Source: Piper betle
Lineage: Eukaryota > Streptophyta > Magnoliopsida > Piperales > Piperaceae
Length of the DNA stretch: 64,000 bases
Assembly: GCA_033002965.1 (NCBI GenBank)
Contig: JAURVB010012328.1
Span: 62,001-126,000, forward strand
Direction: 5' to 3'
Position numbers and translations under genes: made by a program. Under the pieces are notes generated by a model. That model saw nothing but the letters and a program-made list of their open reading frames with translations. It ran no database searches and was not told the origin of the DNA. This document shows, piece by piece, positions 11,684 through 23,098 of this stretch (position 1 is its first letter; the number at the start of each line of letters is the position of its first letter).

Positions 11684-13568
11684 GCTTAACTTGATTGAGT
11701 TGTAGATGTTCACCCGATTGGGTTCAGGGTTTCGAGGCTTATTTAGCCTTTTTCCCTCGATTCCTACCTAGAGTCACTTTTAAGACTCTAGCCAGTTTTG
11801 ACTTTGGACAGTCTTAATTCGAGCTTTTTGTCTATATGTATAGTGTATATACCCATAGGTGGGTCCCATTAGACCACAAGTTGTCAAACGTTTAGATCAT
11901 GCAATGTGGCAAGATCTGAGCTGTCCATGTCAGCCTAGCATTCTCCTTTGATTTTTATGACTTCCCCACAATTTTGGATCATTTTCATCTAAACACCGCG
12001 GCCACTTTGGCTCACTACCGGCAAGACCCTGGCCCTCCTCCAGCCACCGGATCTATACAATCGTGACCACCTCGCGGCCAGCTATCAGTCTGTACCTACC
12101 ATTGCCACTAGCACCATAGCAGGCACTACCAGCAATAGTATTTTTGGAGTTGATTTTTGCCGCCTCCACCACCCTTTCAAGCCATTTTTCAGCTCCGGCG
12201 AGCGTCCTCTAGCAAAGTTGACCACTATGACAACTTCACCATGCCGAGATCTACCGTTTGAAATCGACATCAACCTCCACTGTGGCCATGATTGTTACCG
12301 GCAAGTTGCACTTTCCTGGCAGGGTTTTTGATCATTTCTAACCATTTTTTGGCTAGCTACCGGTCGAACACTACCGACCGTCAGCCTAGATAGGTTCATC
12401 TCCTCAAGGCTGACATTTTGAGACCGCCCACGAGCACTGCGGTGGCGGCGATTGCCGCCGGCGACATCGCCTCACTTGGTGACGATATTGCTGCTTCCCG
12501 GCCGTTTTCCTGCCAACCAACGACCGAACCTTGCCAATCGCCAATACCATCATGTTCCCCGCCCTCCTCTCCATCGATCCCGACCAGCAAGAGCCTCTAT
12601 TGCGTTGCTGTCACCTTTTTCCCGCAACAAGCACCGGTTGCCCACCGTTCGACCCATTTACCCGCTGCCTGTGTTCGTGTCCGCCTACAAGTGTTGTGTC
12701 CACCTGCCCCTGTTTGTGTCTACCTGACCATGCCGAGTCCACCAGTTTGATCTCGTGTCCATGTCCATCAGTCCAAACTAGCCCAGCCGACCTAGCCTAG
12801 CAGTTTATTTAACCCATATCAAGTTGACTCGGCCCAATACGGTTTGATTCAGCTCAGTTGACCCGGTTTAGTTATTTTTCGACCGTTTTCGTTTGCTCTT
12901 GGACCATTTTTAGTAATTCGTGAACCCATATATTAGTTTAGATTCATATTCACATGATTTAGCATGTTTGGATGTTATGATTATTTTTCTTTATTTATTG
13001 CTTTATTTATTTATTTATTTTTTATTACTATTCATTTCATATTATTCGTTTATTTATTGATTATAATGCATGTTTATATGATTACTTATTATTATTAATG
13101 ATATATTTGTTTATTAACACGAGTATATATTATATTTACTCGTGTTTATCCGTATATTTATATAGTATAGTTATGTTATTATTTTATGATTAGAGTATTA
13201 TTTATGTTAATGTATTTATTATTTATTTAATTATCTATGAGTTCATTTCTTTGTATATTTATTTTTTATTATTATGTCTCAATTTACATTTTCCGTATTA
13301 GGATGTACCGATAATGTGAGCACACACTAACAACATACATCATATAGAGATGTTAGTATTTTACTTAGCAATGGATTTTAGTGTAGATTTTGGAGTCCGA
13401 GCTCACCATAGATGTACAAACATGCTTGGAGATTGGACCACAGGTCCGTATGACTCTCCATTTCTGTTTTGATTCCCTACGTGTCGAGTTTAATCGTGTT
13501 TTAGAAGTAAGACGGCATCAGCAGCATTTTATCGGATCCCTCCAATGTCGGGCCATTTAGTCATGTTT

Positions 13569-14732
13569 TGTGAGATCCCTCAACTTAGTCCCACATCTAA
13601 TACCTACTGGGAGAAGATCTTGTTTATAAGTGGGAATGGACTATAGATCTTTAACTTTCGGGGTACCCATTTTAAAGAAATGACTTAGCCCATTACGTTG
13701 CACTTTGGGCTGGGTGCAAATCGTTACAAATGGTATCAGAGCCGACCTGGTTCCATGTTAGATGGTGGGATGGACTAGGGACGTTGGCTAGGCTGCCGGT
13801 CATGGGCCAAAAAGGTCGTGGGCTAGGGTTAGCAACGGGCCAAGACTAGAAATGTTGGCTAGGCTGCCGGTCACGGGCCAGAAAGGACGTGGGCTGGGGC
13901 TAGCAACGGGCCAAGAATAGGCATTTTGGGGACGAAATTTCCTAAGGTGGGTGGATTGTGAGATCCCTCAACTTAGTCCCACATCTAATACCTACTGGGA
14001 GAAGATCCTGTTTATAAGTGGGAATGGACTATAGATCTTTAACTTTTGGGGTACCCATTTTAAAGAAATGACTTAGCCCATTACGTTGCACTTTGGGCTG
14101 GGTCGTTACAAATGGTATCAGAGCCGACCTGGTTCCGTGTTAGATGGTGGGCTGGATTAGGAACGTTGGCTAGGCTGCCGGTCACGGGCCAGAAAGGTCG
14201 TGGGTTGGGGCTAGCAACGGGCCAAGTATAGGCATTTCGGGGACGAAATTTCCTAAGATGGGTGGATTGTGAGATCCCTCAACTTAGTCCCACATCTAAT
14301 ACCTACTGGGAGAAGATCCTGTTTATAAGTGGGAATGGATTATAGATCTTTAACTTTCGGGGTACCCATTTTAAAGAAATGACTTAGCCCATTACGTTGC
14401 ACTTTGGGCTGGGTCGTTACAAATGGTATCAGAGCCGATCTGGTTCCGTGTTAGATGGTGGGCTGGATTAGGAACGTTGGCTAGGCTGCCGGTCATGGGC
14501 CAGAAAGGTCGTGGGCTGGGGCTAGTAACAGGTCAAGTATAGGCATTTCGGGGACGAAATTTCCTAAGGTGGGTGGATTGTGAGATCCCTAAACTTAGTC
14601 CCACATCTAATACCTACTGGGAGAAGATCCTGTTTATAAGTGGGAATGGACTATAGATCTTTAACTTTCGGGGTACCCATTTTAAAGAAATGACTTAGCC
14701 CATTACGTTGCACTTTGGGCTGGGTCATTACA
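13569..14732 (+). mobile_element. Tandem TRIM-like array: four LTRs, three internal units
   Basis: The order is LTR1 13569-13728, internal, LTR2 13957-14110, internal, LTR3 14268-14421, internal, LTR4 14579-14732. Three of the LTRs are 154 bp. They start TGTGAGATCCCT, contain GTCCCACATC, and end GGGTCGTTACA or GGGTCATTACA. Each LTR but the last is followed after two bases by TGGTATCAGAGCC, the primer-binding site for initiator tRNA-Met (13731, 14113, 14424). Each internal unit is only about 157 bp (229 bp in the first, which holds an extra internal duplication) and ends in a purine-rich AAGGTGGGTGGA-like tract. There is no coding sequence. These are the hallmarks of terminal-repeat retrotransposons in miniature. 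The B2 paralogue at about 22300-22315 shows the site without the array. Confidence 0.88.
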
Positions 14733-15482
14733 TATCTTGTATACATATTTAATAAAACTATAAGAATGAGATCCCTTGTTGGTTTTTGAATTGAAGCTCT
14801 AGAAATATATGATATAAGCCTCTTCCTTAAACCTATTATATAAGTACACCCATTTTTACAGATTTCACGAATAAGAGGGTGAGCGGATGGAGATATGTAT
14901 GGACCGCACTAGTACTCCTTCAAACCCTAAGGTAGTGCGGTATATGAGAGTCTTGAGTAACGCAACACATTTTCGAAATTTGTGGCACTAATTTAACCGT
15001 TCCTTTCACCACTCAAGTACCGTGGCGGGTGTAATATGGAGGATGTGAGGGTGTATGCGTTGCATGCATGAATATGAATATTAGCTGTGCATGTGAGTTG
15101 ACACTTGTTTAAGTATGTTTGCTTACCCATTTGCCAGTTTGTACTAGTTATTTTTCAGACTAGTAACACTCATTACTGACATTGACTTTTTATATAATAT
15201 ATGTAGGTCTTGTAAATTCTGAGATGACTTTGGTGGAAGGACTGATAAATGCTACATAGACTTGAGCTCAACGTATTTATTTCTTTTCTTACTTTTACTT
15301 ATATTTGATGTGTTTTGACTCATATTCAAAAATATCTTCCATTCTCATGACACCAAGAAGGTTGTTTCAATCAATTTTATCGATCGTGTTTTACCCACCA
15401 ACAACTTTAAACATGACTCGACTCGATCGTAACATATTTTTTTCAGTTTTTACGTGAATCGAAATCAGGGTGCTACATATGA

Positions 15483-17020
15483 ACTTGTTCCCAAATCTTA
15501 CAATTGAATAGTAATATTCTGAAATTTCCATATTTGCAACGGAGTAAGTAGACTTGTAGGGGAATGAACGCTTTTGGTATCCTCACTCTGGCTTGAAGAA
15601 CAATATCTTACTTTAATTGTCCAACGATATATCACATATTGACTTGGAATTTTGCAGAGTTGTTTCTTATGAAAAATTTTCAAAATGTGCATACACAATA
15701 TTCCTTCACTTTCAAATTTCTTGCAACTCTATGTGGCATTCATTTATCCACAAGTTTGATAGGCAACAACGTGCTTTTTAGCTTCATCGTCTTGTGAAAA
15801 AACTTCATATTTTGTTATTGAACCCCCTCCTCGCCAATTTTCTTATAAATGCAACCTGCTCCTTTTCAATTGATCTTTAAAAATATCAAAATTTAATCTC
15901 ATGTACAAAGTCTTAGCTTCAACCTCAAGAGGAGAGTATCCACATTGCACAAGCTTAGAATTCAAAGTATAAAAATCCTCTTGTTTTTCATCAAATGTAC
16001 GAGATTGTATTGCTCTATCATACTACCTTACAAAATCAGCCGGTGGGGTTTGTGAATGTATAAATCTATCAAAAATTGAGTTCATACTCTTGCTTCTTTG
16101 GCTCGAAGTCGTACCTAGAAAGAAATTATCCCTCAAGTATATAGATATCCAATGGTGTCTAGCATCACACATTTAGGACAACCAACTTTATAGGTCCAAA
16201 TTGTATTTTTCTTCTATAATATTCCATCTCTCTGCAAACTCATTATTGATTGTATCACTTCTATATATCCAATCATTATATTTTTTCTCAAATTCACTAT
16301 AGTTGGACTTCAAATGTTTTAGATGAACCATGGCATTATTAGATATGTGTCATGAGCAAAACCTGTAATGGGTTCTCAGAAAAACGGTTGCAATAGCCTT
16401 TCTCATTATACCATCTTGATCTGTGATAATCGAAGTAGGTTATTTTCTCCACATATATTTTAACCATGTCTTGAACAACCAAGTAAATGTTGCCTCCGTC
16501 TCATTAGCAAATAAAACACAACCAAAAAGTGTAAATTGCTTATGGTGATTAATACTTGTGAATGTAGCAAATGGCATGGAGAAGGCATTGGTCTTATAAG
16601 TTATATCAAACACTATCACTTCACCAAAATAAGATGCCATTCATCTCCCATCAGCCCGAAAAATGTTTTGGGTCTTTCCATCCTCATCTAATTCGATTTC
16701 AAATAAGAAGTTATTGTCTTTCACATTTTTCTCTTGAAAGTACGTGATAAGCATTAATACCCAACATCATTCTTATGGGTAGTTTTCAAATGATTAATGC
16801 AAGATTGATGCATCACACTCTCTATTTTCTGGCTATTGGAAGTTACATTTAAAATTTTAGAGATGGCTGATGGTCTCATTCCTATTTGATGTAGTGAATC
16901 AATAATATTCTTGCAACTTTAGTTGGATTTAAGGAGTTATGACTATGACTGTCAAAAAATTCTTCTACTTTTCACACCCCACACTTGCTTAGATATATTC
17001 TCATAAAAGCTTTGCAATCT
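15483..17020 (-). pseudogene. FAR1-related gene, MULE-transposase and SWIM part (broken)
   Basis: Read on the minus strand, fragments follow the order of a FAR1/FHY3-family protein. These are transcription regulators derived from Mutator-like transposases. Visible in order: REDCKAFM, the end of the FAR1 DNA-binding domain (about 17000); NVTSNSQKIESVMHQ-like helical sequence; NIFRADGR then YFGEVIVFDITYKTNAFSMP (about 16640-16580), the start of the MULE transposase domain; ITDQDGIMRKAIATVF (about 16430-16380); and WISIYLRDNFF (about 16130). Last comes CKKFESEGILCMHILK (about 15700), the SWIM-type zinc finger. Many stops and frameshifts separate the blocks, so the gene is dead. The N-terminal part lies at 25440-25830, separated by solo LTR A3. 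B1 sits just beyond the C-terminal end. Confidence 0.85.
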
Positions 17021-17321
17021 TCTCTTGTAACATCCCAATCCGGTTCATGCTCGTGAACCGAACTGGCATGTTATAGGCCCCAGTTAAATCGGCTAACTCG
17101 ACTCAACTCGTGCAGATCTAATCTGAGCATCTTAAGATGATGATATGACTCGCAATGCATGGATGAATGCATAAAACCCTAACATATACTATATAGATGA
17201 CATGGAAACTAATTTAGACACCAATACAATCACGATCAAAATCAATAAAAATTCTAAAATAAAACGGACAGAGCCTCCCCTAAAAGTGCAATTAAGGGCC
17301 ACCCTGTCAAATCAACATATG

Positions 17322-17358
<37 letters not shown>

Positions 17359-17562
17359 ATAATTTTATTCACACAGAATCTAATCTACTGTATCCTCATT
17401 CTGAAACTTGGATCTCAACCCACCTGTGCAGTCTATTCACATTTCACATCATATCAATATGTCTAGCATTTGATCACATCATATCACCATGTCTTAGCAT
17501 CTAATCAAATTGTCATTGATATAATAACATTATATCAAAATATTAACCACTCTATAGACTGA

Positions 17563-20021
17563 TGTAACGACTCGTCCGAACCGGACTGGGTGTTACTTAA
17601 AAATATAGTTAATGTAAATGTAGCATTCTAGAATATGAATTTAAATACAGCAAATAAGTCTCGCAACATATAATTTAAATCATAACAATAAATCATGTTT
17701 TCTAAAATATAAAATAACTATCCCATAGTCTAGGACCGTTTCCCATAGCCACATTTATAACACAAGAGAATAATAAGGAAGTCTAATTTTTATTATCGAT
17801 TCACCATAGCAAGGTTCGTAAAAGAACCACCAACCACACTTCTATTCTTCAGTCCAATGCTGCTCACCTACGGTGGCAATTCCGCATTAATGATAAAACC
17901 ACTAAGCCACATAATTAAATGAAACAAGTCAATATAATCCCTATTATCATTTCACTCGTTATTATTATTATTATTAGACAAGTCTTTAGTACTTATCTCT
18001 CAGGTCATTCTGAGATTAGTAATTTGTCTCTCAAGTCATTCTGAGATTAGTAAAAGTCGTCTCCTAGCTCATTGTGAGATTAGAAATCGTCTCCCAGCTC
18101 ATTCTAAGATTAGGTGGTCTCCCAATTCATTTTGAGATTAGTCATGGTCTCCTAGTTCATTATGAGATTAGAAATTGTTTCCCAGCTCATTATGAGATTA
18201 GGTGGTCTCCCAATTTACTTTGAGATTAGTCATGGTCTCCCAGTTCATTCTGAGATTAGATATTGTCTCCCAGCTCATTTTGAGATTAGGTGGTCTCCCA
18301 ATTCATTTTGAGATTAGTCATGGTCTACCAGTTTATTTTGAGATTAGAAATTGTCTCTCAACTCATTCTGAGATTAGGTGGTCTCCCAATTCATTTTGAG
18401 ATTAGTCATGGTCTCCTAGTTCATTTTGAGATTCGAAATTGTCTCTCAGCTCATTCTGATATTACTGCCGACAAGGCTACCAGTTTGGGAAAATACAACA
18501 TTTCATATAGTTATACCAGTTTAGGGAAATGCAACATTTTATATAATTATACCAATTTGGGAAAATACAACATTTCAAATAATTATACGGTCAATACAAC
18601 ATTTCAAATAATTATACAGACAATACAACATTTCAAATAATTATACGGACACACATAGTAATTTTAAAAGTGCGGCCCTGTGTCTGACTGAGTTAATTCC
18701 TTAACCCCAATTGCATTACAGTGCATGGTGGTCAAATCTGGGCTTAGGCGACCAGGGCTGTCAACAAGGGAAAGTACAACATTTCAAATGATTATACAGA
18801 CATGGATATTTCAAACTCGTAGCTCGTTATTAAAATAATCACTTTGTTTACCTAATATATATTTAATATGGTAAAGGTAAAATCTTGATTTTATTAATTA
18901 CTTATAACCATTTGACTAAATAATTTATAGTACACGAATTAATTATCACTAATTAATTACTACAATGATTATATTACTCATTGATTACCCAAGTTTTTTA
19001 TTTACACCAATAACTATGTGCATTACATATATAACTTAGCAATTATTATTCATCCAAATCCGTAAGTTACTTGAATTATACCACTACGACGAGCAATAAC
19101 AGGTACTACGACGTTCCCCTAACAAAAGAAGAAACCAGCAACCCTAGACACACAAGCATATTATACAGAAAGGATGATCATCCACAAACCAACAGTGCAA
19201 CTCATGATGCCTTCATCAACACGAGGGGCAGCAACCAGAACATATCAACACGCGCTCAACAAAACAACCAAACGACCCAAAGAAACCCCAGTAATTCATG
19301 CACCAGAATCGATGAGACCCCATCCGTAAGATGCTAGGGATCCTGCAATTCAGCCAGGCGTCTCCAACAAAAACAATCAGGCATTGGTACATGCATGACC
19401 TGATTTGGAAGCCACCGACTGAACCACATGCTTACTTGACAAGGCACCGCAGAATACACTCCAAAACACAAGCCGAGAGCAAGGAAAACTAGGGGAGATG
19501 GGAAGGAGATGGTGGCGATTAGGCCAACATGCAACCTTCTTCCCAAACAAAAAAAACGTGGGAAAATAAGAAGATGTGAAGAGCGTCATCAACCCTCCAT
19601 CCTTACCATCAAAACCATGCATGCAAGAGTCCTAATGTAAAAGAAATAAGAAAAGGGATGAGATACTCACGCAGCAATGAGGAGGGTGCCTAGGACGGAG
19701 AGGAGACAAGAAGGAGTGGATGGCTAGGGAAAAGGATTTCCTACAATCTTCACAACTATATATATATACAACTCAACGAGTCCCTCAATTAAATTCTTAC
19801 ACCCTACCCTACTGCCCATTCATGAATAGGTATCACTTGGCTAAAGTTCGGTCTCCCTTTTCCTCCCACTTACCAAGTCTTCACCCAAGACCGGCGGTTT
19901 GGCCTTAGGTCGAACCTTGACCGGTCGACTAATGATCATAACAATCGTGATGACCAATCATATCGATTCACCCGTACTTCAGACCGCATCCGCATCATTT
20001 TTTTTTCTCATGGTCTTTATA
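17563..20021. mobile_element. Solo LTR-like element, family C (copy C1), nested in A3
   Basis: 2,459 bp, starting TGTAACGACTCGTCC and ending GGTCTTTATA, with an exact duplication ACTGA (17558-17562 and 20022-20026). It shares blocks with C2 (60933-63580), for example the segment around 18678-18780 that matches 61935-62040, and the same two ends. The end is TA where most LTRs have CA. Orientation cannot be fixed because no primer-binding site or coding region is present. Confidence 0.82.
17990..18470. repeat. Tandem array of ~30-bp units in a three-unit higher-order pattern
   Basis: Units of 28-31 bp built around GTCTCCCAGCTCATTCTGAGATTAG-like sequence are repeated about 16 times. From about 18070 they group in threes: one ends GAGATTAGAAATCG-like, the next starts GTGGTCTCCCAATTCA, the third TCATGGTCTCC. 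The GTGGTCTCCCAATT unit recurs at about 18113, 18201, 18291 and 18378, a period of 87-90 bp. Open frames over it are repeat peptides, not a gene. Confidence 0.85.
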
Positions 20022-20076
20022 ACTGACAAGTGTGTACAAGCGACGTCATTGCTCCTCCATCCAAGCTGGCACATCC

Positions 20077-23000
20077 TGTAAAATCCCATTTATGGGTTAG
20101 GGTTTTACTCGTTTTAGTTTTGTTCAGTTCGGGCAGTCTCGAATTGATTCGAATGAGCTCAAGTCAAAACAAATTTATGAATGAGTATGAGGCCTAGATG
20201 GCCATATGAGCATGTTATAGAAGATGAGTAAGCCCGACATGTATATGATTATTTCGGTTATGATACTGTATATGATGAGTTATCAGTGTATACACGTGGT
20301 ATACATAAGATTTTTATGACTTAGCTAGGATTTTAGGCCTAGATCTAGGCTGATGCAATGTTTAGTATCCGTTTGGGATTTTTTAAGTATTTCATTTGCA
20401 TGCAGCATAGGAATTTTAGATCATTGAAAATTGCCCCTCTGGGCCCAGCTTGATCGAGTTATTTAGCCTTTTTGCCTCGATTTCCACCTATAGAGTCACA
20501 TTTATGACTTGAGTCAGTTTGGACTTTTGACGGTCTTGATCCGAGCTTTCAGTCCATATGTATATTGCATATACCCATAGGTGGACCCCACTAGGTCATT
20601 GAGTTGTCAGACGCTCTGATCATGCCACGTGGCACAATCTAAGCCGTCCACTCAACCCTTGCTTACTATATAGATATTCAGGTTTTCCCCCTGTTTCACT
20701 GTTTACACCCTCATTGCGGCCGCCACTTCGGCTCGCCGCCAAAGAGTGTCCGCCTCACCCCCGGCCACCAGACCGGCACCCCCATGACCGCCTTGCGCCT
20801 GGCTTTCCAGTTGTCCCTCTCACGACCAGCGACACTGCTGCAGTCGCCACCAATGAGGGAGTTTTTGGAGCCGGTCTCCGGCGCCACCACCACCGTTTGG
20901 GCCGTTTTCCGATGCCAGCGAGCCCCTCCAGCAGGACCAACCACCCAGACAGGTTCATATTTCCTAGATCTACCTTTTTGAGACAACCCATGACGACCGC
21001 CGTGGCCGCGATCGCCGCCAACGACATCGCCGTACCCGGCAGCAATCCGTCCCTTTCCTGGCCATTTTCAGGTCAGTCGACGGCCACACTATGCCGGTCA
21101 TCACCACCACCAGCTCCCCCATCCTCCCCTCTCTCGATCCCGACCGGCGGCAACCCCAGCCGTGCCGCCATCGGCATTCATCGATCTCCTGCTCGCGACC
21201 GCGTTCACTTGACCGCGGCCACGTTCACGTGATCGTGCCTGAGTTCGCCAGTCCGACCTGTGTCCGTGTACCACCCAACCCAGCAGTTCACCTAGACCGA
21301 GTTTCGGTTTAGTCTGGTTCAGCTCGGTTCAATCTGGTTCACCTGTTTTCGGCCATTTCTCGATGGTTTTCAGTAATTCGAGAACTTTTATATTAGTTTA
21401 GAAGTATATTCACATGATTTAGCATGATTGGATGTTATGATGATATTCCTTATTTATAATTTTATTTAATTATTTAATTAATTATTTATTCACTATTATT
21501 TATTTATTTTTATTTATATGTTTATCGTATACGATGTATGTTTACATGATTATTTGTTATTAATAATATTATATTTACTTATTAATATTGGTCTTATTAT
21601 GTTATTAAATTGTATATATTTATTTATCTATTTATATGTTCACGTGTATGTTATTATTTAATTATATTTAATTACATATTCTGTTATGATGATTATGATA
21701 TTATTATTATTCATGTTTAATTAAAATTTAATAAATAATTATTTATTTATTTATAGAATGATTATGTATTTATTTATCTAATTGTTTATATGATTACTAA
21801 CACGAGTATATATAATATTTATTTGTGTTTAGCAATCTACGTATATAGTATACGATATTATCATTTTATGATTAGAGTATTGATTAATTTTATGTATTTA
21901 TTATCTATCTATTTATTTATGATTGTATTTATTTATTTATTTATTATTTGGTATTAGTTATTCTCTTTATTATGTCTCAATTTACGTGTTATGTGTTTAC
22001 TGATATGTTTATTTAGTATAGTCTTTTTATTAGGATGTATTGATGATATGAGCACACACCACGAGCATGCATCATATAGGGATGTTAGTATTTTACTTAG
22101 TAGTGGGTTTCGATGTAGGCTTTGGAGTCTGAGCTCACCGTAGATGTGCAGTACGCTTGGAGCTTGGACCACAGGTCCGTAGGACTCTCCTCTTGTCTCT
22201 GCTTGGACTCCTTGTGTGTCGAGTTTAATCGTGTTTTATGACATAGGACGACATCAGCGGCGTTTTATTGGATCCCTCCGATGTTGGGCCATTTAGCCGT
22301 GTTTTCTATACATGTTTAATAAAACTACAAGGATGTGATCCCTTGTTGGTTTTCGAACTGAAGCTCCAGAAATTTATGATATAAGCCTCTTTCCTAAGCC
22401 TATTATATAAGTACGCGTATTTTTATGGATTTCACGAATAAGAGAGTGAGCGGTATGGAGATATGTATGAATCGCACTAGTACTCCTTCAAACCATGAGG
22501 TAGTGCGGTGTATGATGGTATTGTGTAATGCAGCACATTTCCGGAATATGTGGCACTAACTTAACTGTTCCTTTTGCCACTGGAGTACCGTGGCGGGTGA
22601 TATGGAAGGTGTGAGGGCGTAAGCGTTGTATGTATGTATGAATATGATTATGAGCCATGCATGCGAGCCGAGCAATTGCTTAAGTATGTTTGCTTACTGC
22701 CCGTGTGAGACTATCTTGAAGTTTTATAAGTTTTCGTGGGTAATGGAATACCCATTTGCCAGATTGTATTAGTTATTTTTTGGACCAGTAACATTTGTTA
22801 CTGACGGTTTTCATATAAAATATGTAGGTATTGCAAATCCTGAGTCGACTTTGGCGAGAGGATAGATAAACGCTACACACACTTGAGCTCAACGCATATA
22901 TTTCTTTTCTTACTTTTACTTATATTTGATGTGTTTTAATGCTTATTTTATAATGTCTTCCATTCTCATGACACCAAGAGGGTTGTTTCGATCTATTTCA

Positions 23001-23098
23001 TCGATCGAGTCATACCGATCGACAACTTTAAACATGACTCGACTTGATCGTAACATTTCTGATTCGGTTCTTAAGTGAACTGAAATTGGGGTGTTACA
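20077..23098 (+). mobile_element. Solo LTR, family B (copy B2), nested in A3
   Basis: 3,022 bp from TGTAAAATCCCATTTATGGG to AAATTGGGGTGTTACA, with an exact duplication CATCC (20072-20076 and 23099-23103). The intact target appears in A2 near 50232-50250. It is uninterrupted, so it serves as the reference for B1: it lacks both the A1 insertion and the TRIM-like array. GC-rich open frames at 20711-21312 on both strands are compositional. Confidence 0.92.

Larger units (their letters stand above)
8424..15477 (+). mobile_element. Solo LTR, family B (copy B1), with nested insertions
   Basis: Begins TGTGAACCTAGCTTCAGG and ends CAGGGTGCTACA. It is flanked by an exact 5-bp duplication TATGA (8419-8423 and 15478-15482). 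After removing the A1 LTR (with its duplication) and the TRIM-like array, about 2,970 bp remain. These align along their length with B2 (20077-23098, 3,022 bp). There is no internal domain, primer-binding site or coding sequence, so it is a solo LTR. The TGTAA...TTACA-type ends and the 3-kb length resemble LTRs of plant chromovirus-type Ty3/gypsy elements; that assignment is inference. Confidence 0.88.

Noticed and set aside
13569..14732. Simple satellite repeat instead of LTR array
   Set aside because: The unit has TG...CA-bounded LTRs, a tRNA-Met primer site at the correct spacing and a purine tract, and the array starts and ends on an LTR.
17990..18470. Regular ~30-bp repeats reminiscent of a CRISPR array
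   Set aside because: There are no unique spacers: the whole unit repeats. The setting is a plant LTR.
18202..18640. Open frames encoding repeated VSQFILRL-type peptides
   Set aside because: They are translations of the tandem array in C1, with no start context or independent support.
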